Assembly: GCF_016595415.1 (NCBI RefSeq)
Contig: NZ_JAENIO010000001.1
Location: forward strand, 1-64,000
Length of the DNA stretch: 64,000 nucleotides
Source of the DNA: Roseibacillus ishigakijimensis
Lineage (GTDB): Bacteria > Verrucomicrobiota > Verrucomicrobiia > Verrucomicrobiales > Akkermansiaceae
Reading direction: 5' to 3'
In this document: in pieces, positions 26,453 through 34,294 of the stretch
Position numbering within the stretch: the first letter of the stretch is position 1
How the letters are laid out: each line of letters begins with the position of its first letter
The notes under the pieces: generated by a model
Told to the model about the DNA's origin: nothing
Database searches by the model: none
What the model saw: the letters and a program-made list of their open reading frames with translations, nothing else
Translations under genes and position numbers: made by a program

Positions 26453-26977
26453 ATGGCCATCGAACAATACGAAGGAAGCTCTCCCCAGCTGGGCGAGGGT
26501 GTTTTTATCGCTGCCAGTGCCGACGTCATCGGCCGCGTCACCCTCGGCCCCCGGGCCAGTATCTGGTATCAGGCCACCCTTCGTGGCGACATCAACGACA
26601 TCGTCATTGGCGAGGATTCCAATGTGCAGGACAACGCCGTGCTCCACCTCTCCGATGACCTACCCTGCATCATCGGCCGCGAGGTGACGGTGGGGCACTC
26701 CGCCATTGTGCACGCGGCCACCGTCGAGGATGGAGCCCTCATCGGGATGGGCGCGATCGTGCTCGATGGCTCCGTCATCGGGGCCGAATCCATCGTCGGC
26801 GCGGGAGCCCTGGTGACAGGAAGGACCATCGTCCCCCCCCGTTCCCTGGTGCTCGGCTCCCCCGCCCGCGTGGTGCGCACCCTCAGCGAGGAAGAGGCCC
26901 GCATGGGACGCAATCTGGCAGCGAAATACGTGGCCCAGAGCCGAAAGTTTCTCGCCCGCGGAGGAGAACCGCGCTAA
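26453..26977 (+). CDS. gamma-class carbonic anhydrase family protein
   Basis: The 174-aa left-handed beta-helix protein has repeated hexapeptide turns and the family's Arg (ATLRGDIN), Gln/Asp (VQDNAVLH) and His ligands (VGHSAIVHAA). Trimers of this fold bind Zn or Fe at subunit interfaces. Members hydrate CO2 or act as YrdA/PaaY-like proteins of uncertain activity. ATG at 26453 is preferred over a TTG two codons upstream. The nuclease gene follows after 21 bp. Confidence 0.92.
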   Translation: MAIEQYEGSSPQLGEGVFIAASADVIGRVTLGPRASIWYQATLRGDINDIVIGEDSNVQDNAVLHLSDDLPCIIGREVTVGHSAIVHAATVEDGALIGMGAIVLDGSVIGAESIVGAGALVTGRTIVPPRSLVLGSPARVVRTLSEEEARMGRNLAAKYVAQSRKFLARGGEPR

Positions 26978-26998
26978 GGCTGGAGTCCCGCCCATCTT

Positions 26999-27472
26999 AT
27001 GAAAGTCGAGCTCATCCAAGTCGAACCCATCGCCCTCTTGCCCACCCAAGCCGGATGCGCGGTCTTCCTCGGCGACGGCAAAAAAGTCATCGTCTTCTAC
27101 ATCGAACCCGGCATCGGAGCCTCCATCAATGCCGTCCTGGCCGGCCAAAAGCCCCCCCGCCCCCTCACCCACGACCTCTTCGCCCAAGTGCTGGAAGCCT
27201 TTGGAGCCACCGTAACCCACGTCGTGATCTCGAAAGTGGAAGACGAAATCTTCTACGCCCATCTCCATCTCAGCGCCCAGAACGAAATTATGGAAAAAAA
27301 AATCATCGAGGCCGATGCGCGCCCCTCCGACTGCATCGCCCTCGCCGTGCGCCAGGACGCCCCCATCATGTTCGTCAAGTCGGTCTGGGAAGCGCAGCCC
27401 GATATGTCTCACGTTCTGGAAGAACTGCGCAAGCAGGGGATGTCCGACGAAGGCGAAGACATCCCTTTCTGA
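26999..27472 (+). CDS. bifunctional nuclease (BFN, DUF151) family protein
   Basis: The 157-aa protein shows the BFN pattern: V-F-L-G-D-G-K-K-V-I-V-F-Y-I-E-P, G-A-S-I-N, R-P-L-T-H-D-L, then E-A-D-A-R-P-S-D-C-I-A-L-A-V-R. In plants and some bacteria the family has DNase and RNase activity, and in Thermotoga a structure is known; the bacterial role is unclear. It is likely co-transcribed with the carbonic anhydrase-like gene. A long AT-rich hairpin begins 6 bp after the stop. Confidence 0.88.
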   Translation: MKVELIQVEPIALLPTQAGCAVFLGDGKKVIVFYIEPGIGASINAVLAGQKPPRPLTHDLFAQVLEAFGATVTHVVISKVEDEIFYAHLHLSAQNEIMEKKIIEADARPSDCIALAVRQDAPIMFVKSVWEAQPDMSHVLEELRKQGMSDEGEDIPF

Positions 27473-27477
27473 CATCA

Positions 27478-27529
27478 ATTGAGACTGATTATTTCATCCT
27501 TTTTTACTAAAAAATCATCTTATCTCAAT
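27478..27529. terminator. AT-rich hairpin after the nuclease gene
   Basis: ATTGAGA (27478-27484) pairs with TCTCAAT (27523-27529), and an inner TTTTTT/AAAAAA pair surrounds ACT. The position right after a stop codon fits a terminator, although the layout is unusual and no GC-rich stem exists. Confidence 0.4.
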
Positions 27530-27611
27530 AAGCTATTATTCGAGACTAGCTCATCGGAGGAGAGAAAAGTTCCCTTGCGCGTGGGGCAATTCCTCCTAAT
27601 TTCAGGGCATC

Positions 27612-28820
27612 ATGCCCCATCCCACGAGTTCTGTCGTTCCGGAATACCTTAGCGAAGAAATCCTTCTCAACCCCGAGAAGAGAGAGTTCCCCCCCTTCAG
27701 CCTGAGTCGACTGCTTGGCACCGTGTTCAAGCCCACCCAAGGATGCAAGGTCTGTATTCTGACGGACTTTGAAGAGCCGGAAAACCTCATCAAGGACTTC
27801 CATTTCCTTTCGGAGGAGGGCTTCGAGGTGCAGAAGAACGCCTACCACCATTTTTACCAGGGTCTTAAAAACGGGGTGCTCGATGAACTGGGAATGACTG
27901 GGGGCGAAATGTTTGCCTATCGCTACACCTACGGCTCCAATCTCGATCTGAAAGACGAAGTCTGGGACACCACTGGCAAGCAGCTCTCTCTCGACCGCGA
28001 TATTTATCCCGAATACGACCTCATCCTCTGTATTTCCACTTGGTCGGCCACCGCTCCTCTCACCGCCAAGTGCAAGGAATTCAATTTCCGCGGTGCCACC
28101 ATGCACGGGATGAATGACGTCATTCTCAACTCCGGCTTGGCCGTTGATTACGAGGAAGTCTCTGCCGATGCGGAGAAGATCCGCCTGGCGATGAACCATG
28201 CCGATTCCATCGAGATCGACTTTGCTCTGGAAGACGGCACCGTGCTGACCGCCACATTGGAGTTGGAGGGGCAGGAAGCGCAGAAATCCCACGGGCTCTG
28301 TCAGGGGACCGCTCCTGATATCGCCAACCTTCCGGCAGGTGAAATTTACTACGTCCCCCGTGATGCCAACGGCAAATTCCCGATGAAATACGAGGATGGC
28401 ACCTTGGGCGTGCTCGACGTGGTCAATCGCAATGTCATCAAATCCACCCTCATTGCAGGAGATCAGGCCACCATTGATGAGCACAACGCCCGCTTGGCCG
28501 ACGATCCGATGACCGGCACCCTGGGCGAACTCGGATTTGGCACCCAGGTCCTACCTGTTTCCTATCAGGATATTCAGGATGAGAAAGTGCTCGGCACCTG
28601 CCATCTGGCGACGGGCCGCGACGACCATCTCGGAGGTGACATTGTGCCCGAGATGTTCAAGAAGCACGAAAACTCGACCCACGACGACATCCTCTTTGCC
28701 CCGCACAAAACTCCCAACTTCAACGTCAAGGAAGTGCGCATGAATCGAGGCGGGCAGCAGGAAGTGATCATCGAGAACTTCCGCCCAAGTCAGTTCATTA
28801 TCCATGCGATTTCCGGATGA
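27612..28820 (+). CDS. M29-like aminopeptidase family protein
   Basis: The 402-aa protein lacks a signal peptide. Its C-terminal half holds the spaced acidic and His residues of the M29 (aminopeptidase T/PepS) family: LPAGEIYYVP, GTLGELGFGT, G-T-C-H-L-A-T-G-R-D-D-H-L-G-G, and S-T-H-D-D-I-L-F. These match the Glu, Glu, His, His-x-Asp metal ligands by position. The N-terminal half is divergent. A cytosolic metallo-aminopeptidase is the best guess, with moderate confidence; a related non-peptidase role is possible. A ribosome-binding-like CAGGG precedes the ATG. Confidence 0.7.
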   Translation: MPHPTSSVVPEYLSEEILLNPEKREFPPFSLSRLLGTVFKPTQGCKVCILTDFEEPENLIKDFHFLSEEGFEVQKNAYHHFYQGLKNGVLDELGMTGGEMFAYRYTYGSNLDLKDEVWDTTGKQLSLDRDIYPEYDLILCISTWSATAPLTAKCKEFNFRGATMHGMNDVILNSGLAVDYEEVSADAEKIRLAMNHADSIEIDFALEDGTVLTATLELEGQEAQKSHGLCQGTAPDIANLPAGEIYYVPRDANGKFPMKYEDGTLGVLDVVNRNVIKSTLIAGDQATIDEHNARLADDPMTGTLGELGFGTQVLPVSYQDIQDEKVLGTCHLATGRDDHLGGDIVPEMFKKHENSTHDDILFAPHKTPNFNVKEVRMNRGGQQEVIIENFRPSQFIIHAISG

Positions 28821-28936
28821 TTGAACCCAAGCAGCTGCACCGCAGGCCTGTCCCCAGGGGCGGGCCCCGGTCGAGCGTTTTCCCTCCGGCGCGGCCTTTT
28901 GGAAAGAATGGCGGGGGCCAGCCCGTTTTTGAAAGC

Positions 28937-29320
28937 ATGCCCGAAACCCGTTTCCACAAAGTCCAGCTCGACGAATTGCCTGAAATCGAATGCTGCTGCG
29001 GCACCACCCGCCGTGGCTTCGCCCACCTCCCGGATGCCCCGGCCTCCATCCACCTCCTCGACGTCAAGGACGAGCCCACTTGCCACTACCACCAGAAGAC
29101 CGCCGAAATCTATCTCGTGCTCGAAGGCGAAGGCCATCTGGAACTCGATGGTGAGCTTATCCCCGTCAAACCCCTTTCTTCCGTCCTAATTCAGCCCGGC
29201 TGCCGCCACCGCGCCGTCGGACAGCTCAAAATCATCAACATTCCCGTTCCCAAGCACGACGAGAACGACTTTTTCTACGAGGAGAACGCCGTGGCCCCGG
29301 GAGAAAGGCCCGTGCACTGA
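28937..29320 (+). CDS. single-domain cupin protein
   Basis: The 127-aa protein is a one-domain cupin: the first motif reads CHYHQKTAEIYLVLEGEG (His, His, Glu metal ligands) and the second PLSSVLIQPGCRHRAVG (His). A Cys triplet lies near residue 20. Such proteins bind a metal ion and act as dioxygenases or sugar/thiol-binding enzymes; the specific substrate is not shown. A longer in-frame start at 28817 overlaps the previous stop codon, but its translation is Gly/Arg/Pro-rich and looks non-coding. It lies 9 bp before the ovothiol-type methyltransferase gene. Confidence 0.75.
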   Translation: MPETRFHKVQLDELPEIECCCGTTRRGFAHLPDAPASIHLLDVKDEPTCHYHQKTAEIYLVLEGEGHLELDGELIPVKPLSSVLIQPGCRHRAVGQLKIINIPVPKHDENDFFYEENAVAPGERPVH

Positions 29321-29329
29321 AATCACCCC

Positions 29330-30052
29330 ATGAACATTTACGAAAGCGACAAACTCCTCGCCGAATACCTCCTCTTTCACTTCGCCCGCCCGGAGGAAAT
29401 CCTTCCCTGGGAGTTCGGTCCGCGGGAAGCCCTCGACTACCCGGTGCGGGTCACGCAGCATTTTTCCCCCGGCCAAGGGGGACGCGCACTCGACCTCGGC
29501 TGTGCGGTGGGACGCTCGACTTACGAGCTTTCTCGTAGCAGCCAGGAGGTGATCGGCATCGACTACTCCCATGCTTTCATCACGGCGGCCGAAGAAATCA
29601 AGGCAGGTCCCCGCCGCATTGCCCGCCTGGAAGAAGCCCATCGGGCCACCGAACTGTTGGTGAGCTTGCCTGCGGGAGTGGACCCCTCGCGCTGCCAGTT
29701 CGAACAAGGTGACGCCATGAACTTGCGCGCGGATCTGGGTCGTTTCGACCGGGTGCTGGCCGCCAACCTCATTTGCCGCCTGCCCGAGCCGGAAAAATTC
29801 CTCGCCCGCCTCCCCGACCTTGTGCATCCCGGCGGAGAAGTGGTCTTGGCCACTCCCTGCACCTGGTTGGAGGAATTCACTCCTCCCGGGAATTGGCCCC
29901 CGGGCCACACTCTCGATTGGCTGAAGGAAACCCTGTCCCGCGACTTCGAGCTACGGGCGGAGGCTGACGAGCCCTTTCTCATCCGCGAAACCGCCCGCAA
30001 GTTCCAATGGACCGTCGCTCTGGTGACCAAGTGGCAACGGCGCGAGGGGTAG
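29330..30052 (+). CDS. putative 4-mercaptohistidine N1-methyltransferase (OvoA C-terminal type)
   Basis: The 240-aa SAM-dependent methyltransferase has motif I ALDLGCAVGRSTYELS (about residues 53-68), the following GIDYS acidic end, and NLICRLPEP. The opening NIYESDKLLAEYLLFHF and L-P-W-E-F-G-P-R-E-A-L-D-Y-P-V-R are typical of the domain that follows the sulfoxide synthase in OvoA and methylates 5-thiohistidine to ovothiol A. Here it stands alone, without the sulfoxide synthase. The adjacent cupin gene suggests a linked thiol pathway, which is an inference. Confidence 0.8.
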   Translation: MNIYESDKLLAEYLLFHFARPEEILPWEFGPREALDYPVRVTQHFSPGQGGRALDLGCAVGRSTYELSRSSQEVIGIDYSHAFITAAEEIKAGPRRIARLEEAHRATELLVSLPAGVDPSRCQFEQGDAMNLRADLGRFDRVLAANLICRLPEPEKFLARLPDLVHPGGEVVLATPCTWLEEFTPPGNWPPGHTLDWLKETLSRDFELRAEADEPFLIRETARKFQWTVALVTKWQRREG

Positions 30053-30098
30053 CACCCGCCCGGGTTCGATTCCGCCCGGAGTCCGCCCGGGGGAGAGC

Positions 30099-30680
30099 TC
30101 ACTCCCCTTGCCAATCGACCGCCACTTCCAAGGGTTCGGCAGAGCCATCGTCGATTTTGACGTGGCCATGGGCGACGCCGTATTCGTAGACGCATTTGGT
30201 CACTTTCACATCCACCGCACAATATTCGGCGATGTCGATGAGGGCTTGGTCGTTGCCGGTCTTGAGGTAGTCCTGCCACCATTTGAGGGCGTCCACTCCC
30301 GAGGCGCTTTTGCCAATGCCCAGCGATCCGGAGGCCACCGCGTCGAGCTTCCAGCGACGGCCGGTGATGACTTGCAGGTCGAGCATGGTATCCAGATTGA
30401 GGGTTTGTTCGGCGAGCTCGAGGACAGTGTATTTTTGCAAAACCGGGTAATCGAACTCGACATGATTGTGCCCCACGACGAGATCGGCCCGGAGGAGTTG
30501 CTGCACCAGCGCATCCATCTCATCTTCCCCGTAGATGAAGTATTTCCCCGCCTTGGTGGAATAAGTCACCGCCACGGAGACCCCCATTTTGCTCTTGTCG
30601 CCCTTCACATCATTGAAGCTGCGTTGGGTCTCGAGGTCGAAATAGACGATATCGCGCACGGCCTCACCCTGCGCGGTCAT
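30099..30680 (-). CDS. RNase H-like 3'-5' exonuclease family protein
   Basis: The 193-aa protein has the DEDD exonuclease layout: YFDLETQ (Asp-x-Glu, about residues 13-19), GHNHVEFDYPVL (Asp near 77), and the late Y-C-A-V-D-V-K-V-T (Asp). This matches the RNase_H_2/YprB-like group. No partner helicase domain is attached. It is the last gene of a minus-strand trio after the GYF/RDD and permease genes, with 15-bp spacings. The region from its stop back to the methyltransferase gene is short and GC-rich. Confidence 0.75.
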   Translation of the reverse strand: MTAQGEAVRDIVYFDLETQRSFNDVKGDKSKMGVSVAVTYSTKAGKYFIYGEDEMDALVQQLLRADLVVGHNHVEFDYPVLQKYTVLELAEQTLNLDTMLDLQVITGRRWKLDAVASGSLGIGKSASGVDALKWWQDYLKTGNDQALIDIAEYCAVDVKVTKCVYEYGVAHGHVKIDDGSAEPLEVAVDWQGE

Positions 30681-30695
30681 CCGGGTGCTGACAAG

Positions 30696-31607
30696 TCAGC
30701 TTTCTGGCTTGGCCTCGCCGGTCCCGGTTTCCTTTTCGGGTAAGGGGCCGAGGATGCGTTCCAGTCGTTCCTGCACCTCGCGCTCCATGCGGACGCGCTC
30801 TTCCAGGGGCATCTCGGCAAGGGCCAGTTGGCTGCTGAGGACGAGCACCACGGTAAGGAAGGCCGTCAGCCCGCCGCCGAAGAGGACCCACTTGGCGGGT
30901 GACGATTCCACCCTCTCCAGCCGGTTCCCGGTCGCGGTATCCCAAAGAACGATTTTCTTTTTGCGAGCCATCCAAAAGGCGACGAGGTGGCAAAGCTCGC
31001 GCAGGATGGGTTGGCCGAAGCCCATGCCCAGGATCATGACGCGGCAAGTGCGCATAAACGCCGGGCCGGGGCTCAGCTTGTCCCCACTTGGCCCGACCAC
31101 CTTGAGGCCGACCAGCCACTTCCCGGGCGTGGTCCCCCAGTAATGAAGTAGGAGCGCCTCGAAGAAGATCCACGGCAGCACGAAGACGAAAGCAAAGAGG
31201 GCATTGGCAGTCAGGTCGGTGAGGCGATTACCGGAGAGGACCACCCAGATGAGAAAGAGCATGCTGTAGGCGAGGTAGTCGAACCAGCGCCCTCCGAAGC
31301 GCCGCCAGAGATGCAGCTGGGCTGGGACGGGAGGGGGCGTGGGCGGGAGCGGCCGGGCCTCTTGTTCTTCCTCCTCAACCTTTTGCAAATACTCTTCGAC
31401 GTTCTCGGCTGTCACCACCTCTTGCCCGGCAGCGGAGGAGAATTCGTCCGCAAAGAGCTCGACCTCGCCCAGCGGGGTCCACTGGTCCAGCGTGCTGAAC
31501 CACACTTTGCGCTCGGGTGCCAATTCGCCGGAACGGATGCGGGAGCGGAGCTCGAAGTCCAATAGAGGACCTTCTTTTTCGCCATCAGTAATGAGCCAGA
31601 ATTCCAT
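30696..31607 (-). CDS. GYF-RDD membrane protein
   Basis: The 303-aa protein has an N-terminal GYF_2 domain (EFWLITDGEKEGPLLDFEL, then a W-F-S-T-L-D-Q-W segment), a Glu/Pro-rich linker, and a C-terminal RDD family membrane domain. The RDD part has the family Arg-x-x-D (G-R-W-F-D), the G-T-T-P-G-K-W-L-V-G-L-K-V motif and about four hydrophobic helices. Bacterial GYF_2 domains are thought to bind proline-rich sequences. The ATG at 31607 lies 14 bp after the permease stop. Function is unknown. Confidence 0.75.
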   Translation of the reverse strand: MEFWLITDGEKEGPLLDFELRSRIRSGELAPERKVWFSTLDQWTPLGEVELFADEFSSAAGQEVVTAENVEEYLQKVEEEEQEARPLPPTPPPVPAQLHLWRRFGGRWFDYLAYSMLFLIWVVLSGNRLTDLTANALFAFVFVLPWIFFEALLLHYWGTTPGKWLVGLKVVGPSGDKLSPGPAFMRTCRVMILGMGFGQPILRELCHLVAFWMARKKKIVLWDTATGNRLERVESSPAKWVLFGGGLTAFLTVVLVLSSQLALAEMPLEERVRMEREVQERLERILGPLPEKETGTGEAKPES

Positions 31608-31621
31608 GGAAAAGTGAGAGA

Positions 31622-33205
31622 TTAGAGATTGCGCAAAGATTTGGCGGCATCGTTGCGGGCGGCCTTCAGGGCGGGCAAAAGAGCGGCCAGTCCACACAGA
31701 AGCCAGGCCGCAATCGCCACAAAAATCATGAACCCGGGCATGATGCGGGCCGGCAGCTCGGAAAAGCCCTGGAAGTCGGCAGGAAACGGATCGAAGCCCA
31801 CGCTGGCCAATCCCCGCTGGATGGGAGCGCGCTGCCAGATGATGAGAAGGGCGAGCGCAACGCCGCCGAGGGCGCCAAAGAAACCGACCACCAGGCCCTG
31901 CCAGAGGAAAACCCAGGAGATTTGCGGGCCGGTCGCACCAAGGGCCTTCATGACCCCGATTTCCTGCTTTTTCTGAATGGTGACGGTATACATCACCGCC
32001 ATGATGGAGAAGGCGGAGATGATGCCAATGAAAGAAAGGGCAAAGGTCATCATCAGGCGCTCGGTCCGGATGAGAGCAAACTGGGCGACATGCCGATCCA
32101 TCCAGGTCGCCGTTACGAACTCCTCTCCCAGCGCGGCCTCGATTTTTTCCGCGCCCTGGATGGCATGGAAGGGATCCTCCAGGCGCACGGCCACGGCTTG
32201 CACACCGTTGGTGAGGCCGGTGAGCTCTTGCCCAATGGGCAGGGGGATGAACATTTGGGGCCCGGGAGTGCGCTGGGAGTCGCCGTATACCCCCCACACG
32301 GTCAATTTCTTTGGCAGCACGATCTCCTTGATATTTTTCAAGGTGGCCAAATCGGCGGCATCGACATCGAGTTCGCTCACCGCTTGGAGGGCATCCGCCA
32401 CCTCCTGCCAAGTCTCCCCGGGGACGAGGTAGGCATCCTCGGCAGCATTGCGGTCGACCGCACTGAGCGCGATGAGCGCCTGGTTAAGGGACTCCAGCTC
32501 GGCCTCCCGCGCCTCTTGGGTGCGCAGTTCCTCAATGGTGCCGTAGAAGCCCTGCAACTCCGCGAGGGCAACCTCCGGGGCTTCCCGGTGGCGGGTGATG
32601 AACTCCTGCAAAGAAGCCAGCTCCCCTCCGAAACGCTCGCGGAGGGGTTCCACATTGATGCGCTCAAAGGCCTCCTTGACCACATCGAAATTGCGCGAGG
32701 CATAGACCTCCACCTCGTCACCCACCGAGAGCATGAGGTCCTGAGCCAATTGGCGGGAGATGACGGTGTATTCGTCGATGCCAATATCCGCGCGGCTGCC
32801 GGGGTAGCCTTCTTGATCAAGCAATTCCTCCAGAGCCTCGATCTGGGCTTGGTCATCAGTATCGATGGCGCGAAAGGCCACCGGTTTGCGATAACCCGGA
32901 GCATCGACCAAAACGAAATCTTGAATGAGCGCGTAGCTGCCCGTCACTCCTTCGACCGCATTGAGCTGGTCCTCGAGCTGGTCCCAATCGCTCACAAAGC
33001 CGGTCACTTCCTGCACCTCCACATGGGGGGCGAAGCCGAGGAGCAGCTTCTTCACCTCACGCTCGAAGCCGGCATGGATGGAGAGGACCACAATGAGCAC
33101 GGCCACCCCCAACATCACACCCACGAGGGAAATGAGGGTAATGGCCGAGACGTGGGAACGCACCGGGTTGAGATAACGGCCTGCCAGAAGTCGACTGAAG
33201 TTCAT
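31622..33205 (-). CDS. FtsX-like ABC transporter permease (LolC/LolE type)
   Basis: The 527-aa protein has an N-terminal membrane helix after NFSRLLAGRYLNP, a large periplasmic domain (about 55-395) and three C-terminal helices including the FtsX fold's T-I-Q-K-K-Q-E-I-G-V-M-K-A-L-G motif. This is the LolC/E plan, for lipoprotein release from the inner membrane. The periplasmic domain is longer than in E. coli LolC (399 aa in all) and has a helical insertion. No LolD-like ATPase gene is adjacent; it may be elsewhere. I use the ATG at 33205, which gives the family N terminus. Confidence 0.8.
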   Translation of the reverse strand: MNFSRLLAGRYLNPVRSHVSAITLISLVGVMLGVAVLIVVLSIHAGFEREVKKLLLGFAPHVEVQEVTGFVSDWDQLEDQLNAVEGVTGSYALIQDFVLVDAPGYRKPVAFRAIDTDDQAQIEALEELLDQEGYPGSRADIGIDEYTVISRQLAQDLMLSVGDEVEVYASRNFDVVKEAFERINVEPLRERFGGELASLQEFITRHREAPEVALAELQGFYGTIEELRTQEAREAELESLNQALIALSAVDRNAAEDAYLVPGETWQEVADALQAVSELDVDAADLATLKNIKEIVLPKKLTVWGVYGDSQRTPGPQMFIPLPIGQELTGLTNGVQAVAVRLEDPFHAIQGAEKIEAALGEEFVTATWMDRHVAQFALIRTERLMMTFALSFIGIISAFSIMAVMYTVTIQKKQEIGVMKALGATGPQISWVFLWQGLVVGFFGALGGVALALLIIWQRAPIQRGLASVGFDPFPADFQGFSELPARIMPGFMIFVAIAAWLLCGLAALLPALKAARNDAAKSLRNL

Positions 33206-33358
33206 GTTGCGGGAAAGAGCGAAACCGTCCCTGCCTTTTGCCCAAAGCGCAACCCTTAAGCAACCGCCAGGGATGGCGAGGAACAAATTCCCGCTTTTTT
33301 TTGCACGGGCGAAAGCAGCCCCGACATCCCCTCTCCGGTCAATCAACCCGGAAAATCC

Positions 33359-34174
33359 ATGAAAAAATCACTCCTTTCTCTTCTCGCAATCGCCCCCCTG
33401 AGCCACGCGGCCACCTACACCACCAGCTTCGACGCCCCGACCTATTCGGCAGGGCCCTTGTCCTTTCAAGACAACTGGCTGTCCCAAGACCAGTGGCAAG
33501 CGGACGGAGCGGGCAATGTGACCACCTCGTCCGGGGGCTTCATCCGAATGCAAAACTCGACCGTCGGCCACGACAACTCGGTAGGCAGTACCGCCTCCAT
33601 CTCCTCCACCTTCACTCTCCTCGGCGAATACGACGCCACTGCCGACGCGCCCCAGATCGCCAACATTACCATGGACTGGCAGGAAGGGATTTTCGTTCAC
33701 GGCCTCAGCGATCAGACAGACCAAGCTGCTCCGGACTTGCGAGGCTCGACCGTTGGCCTCTACTTCGAGCCATCCGGCACTGCCGATCCCGACACTCTTG
33801 AACTGCGTGGGGCTGGCCTGACTACAGTAAGCCTCGGCAGTGCGAGTCTCTACAACGGCCACACCTGGACCCTGGCGGTGGACTACACCCACACTGGCGC
33901 GGGCAGCTACACTGTGACCGCCAGCCTCGACAGTCTGAACGATGCGGCACCCGCCTTCACCGCGACTGGCACCGCCACTCTCGGGGATCTGGCCGGAGCC
34001 TCCCTCTTGCACGGAGTCTCACAGTCCCTCCCCGTAGGGGGCACCACTGGCGGCAACCGCAATGTCTATGATGGCATTTCGGTGAGTGAATACAGTTTCA
34101 CCGGCGTTCCCGAGCCCTCTTCCCTCTTGCTCTGCGGCTTGGGGGCTCTCGGCCTGCTGCGCCGCAAGCGCTAG
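33359..34174 (+). CDS. PEP-CTERM surface protein
   Basis: The 271-aa protein has a signal peptide (KKSLLSLLAIAPLSHA) and a Thr/Ser/Gly-rich beta-sandwich-like body. The C-terminal signal is V-P-E-P-S-S, a hydrophobic stretch with Leu/Cys/Gly, then L-R-R-K-R. It is predicted to be exported, cleaved by exosortase and anchored or released at the surface. The body resembles LamG/jelly-roll PEP-CTERM proteins in general composition only. A clear terminator follows. Confidence 0.85.
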   Translation: MKKSLLSLLAIAPLSHAATYTTSFDAPTYSAGPLSFQDNWLSQDQWQADGAGNVTTSSGGFIRMQNSTVGHDNSVGSTASISSTFTLLGEYDATADAPQIANITMDWQEGIFVHGLSDQTDQAAPDLRGSTVGLYFEPSGTADPDTLELRGAGLTTVSLGSASLYNGHTWTLAVDYTHTGAGSYTVTASLDSLNDAAPAFTATGTATLGDLAGASLLHGVSQSLPVGGTTGGNRNVYDGISVSEYSFTGVPEPSSLLLCGLGALGLLRRKR

Positions 34175-34204
34175 GGAGGCCCTTTCCCCCATCTCTCGCA
34201 ATCC

Positions 34205-34239
34205 AAAAAGCCCCGTCCCTCGCTGGCGGGGCTTTTTTT
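34205..34239. terminator. strong intrinsic terminator after the PEP-CTERM gene
   Basis: AAAAAGCCCCG (34205-34215) pairs with CGGGGCTTTTT (34227-34237), and the T run extends further. It would work on both strands. Confidence 0.92.
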
Positions 34240-34294
34240 GGGCAAAAAATTTTACCGATAGGAATCGGGCGGAGAATCGCTAGATTAACGAACG

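Noticed and set aside
28817-28936. N-terminal extension of the cupin overlapping the previous stop by 4 bp
   Set aside because: The ATGA overlap is tempting, but the encoded stretch is Gly/Arg/Pro-rich and unlike any cupin N terminus; ATG at 28937 is better.
30053-30098. GGTTCGATTCC resembling a tRNA T-arm
   Set aside because: The flanks do not form the T stem beyond two pairs and only 46 bp are free between genes; no acceptor or anticodon arm is possible.
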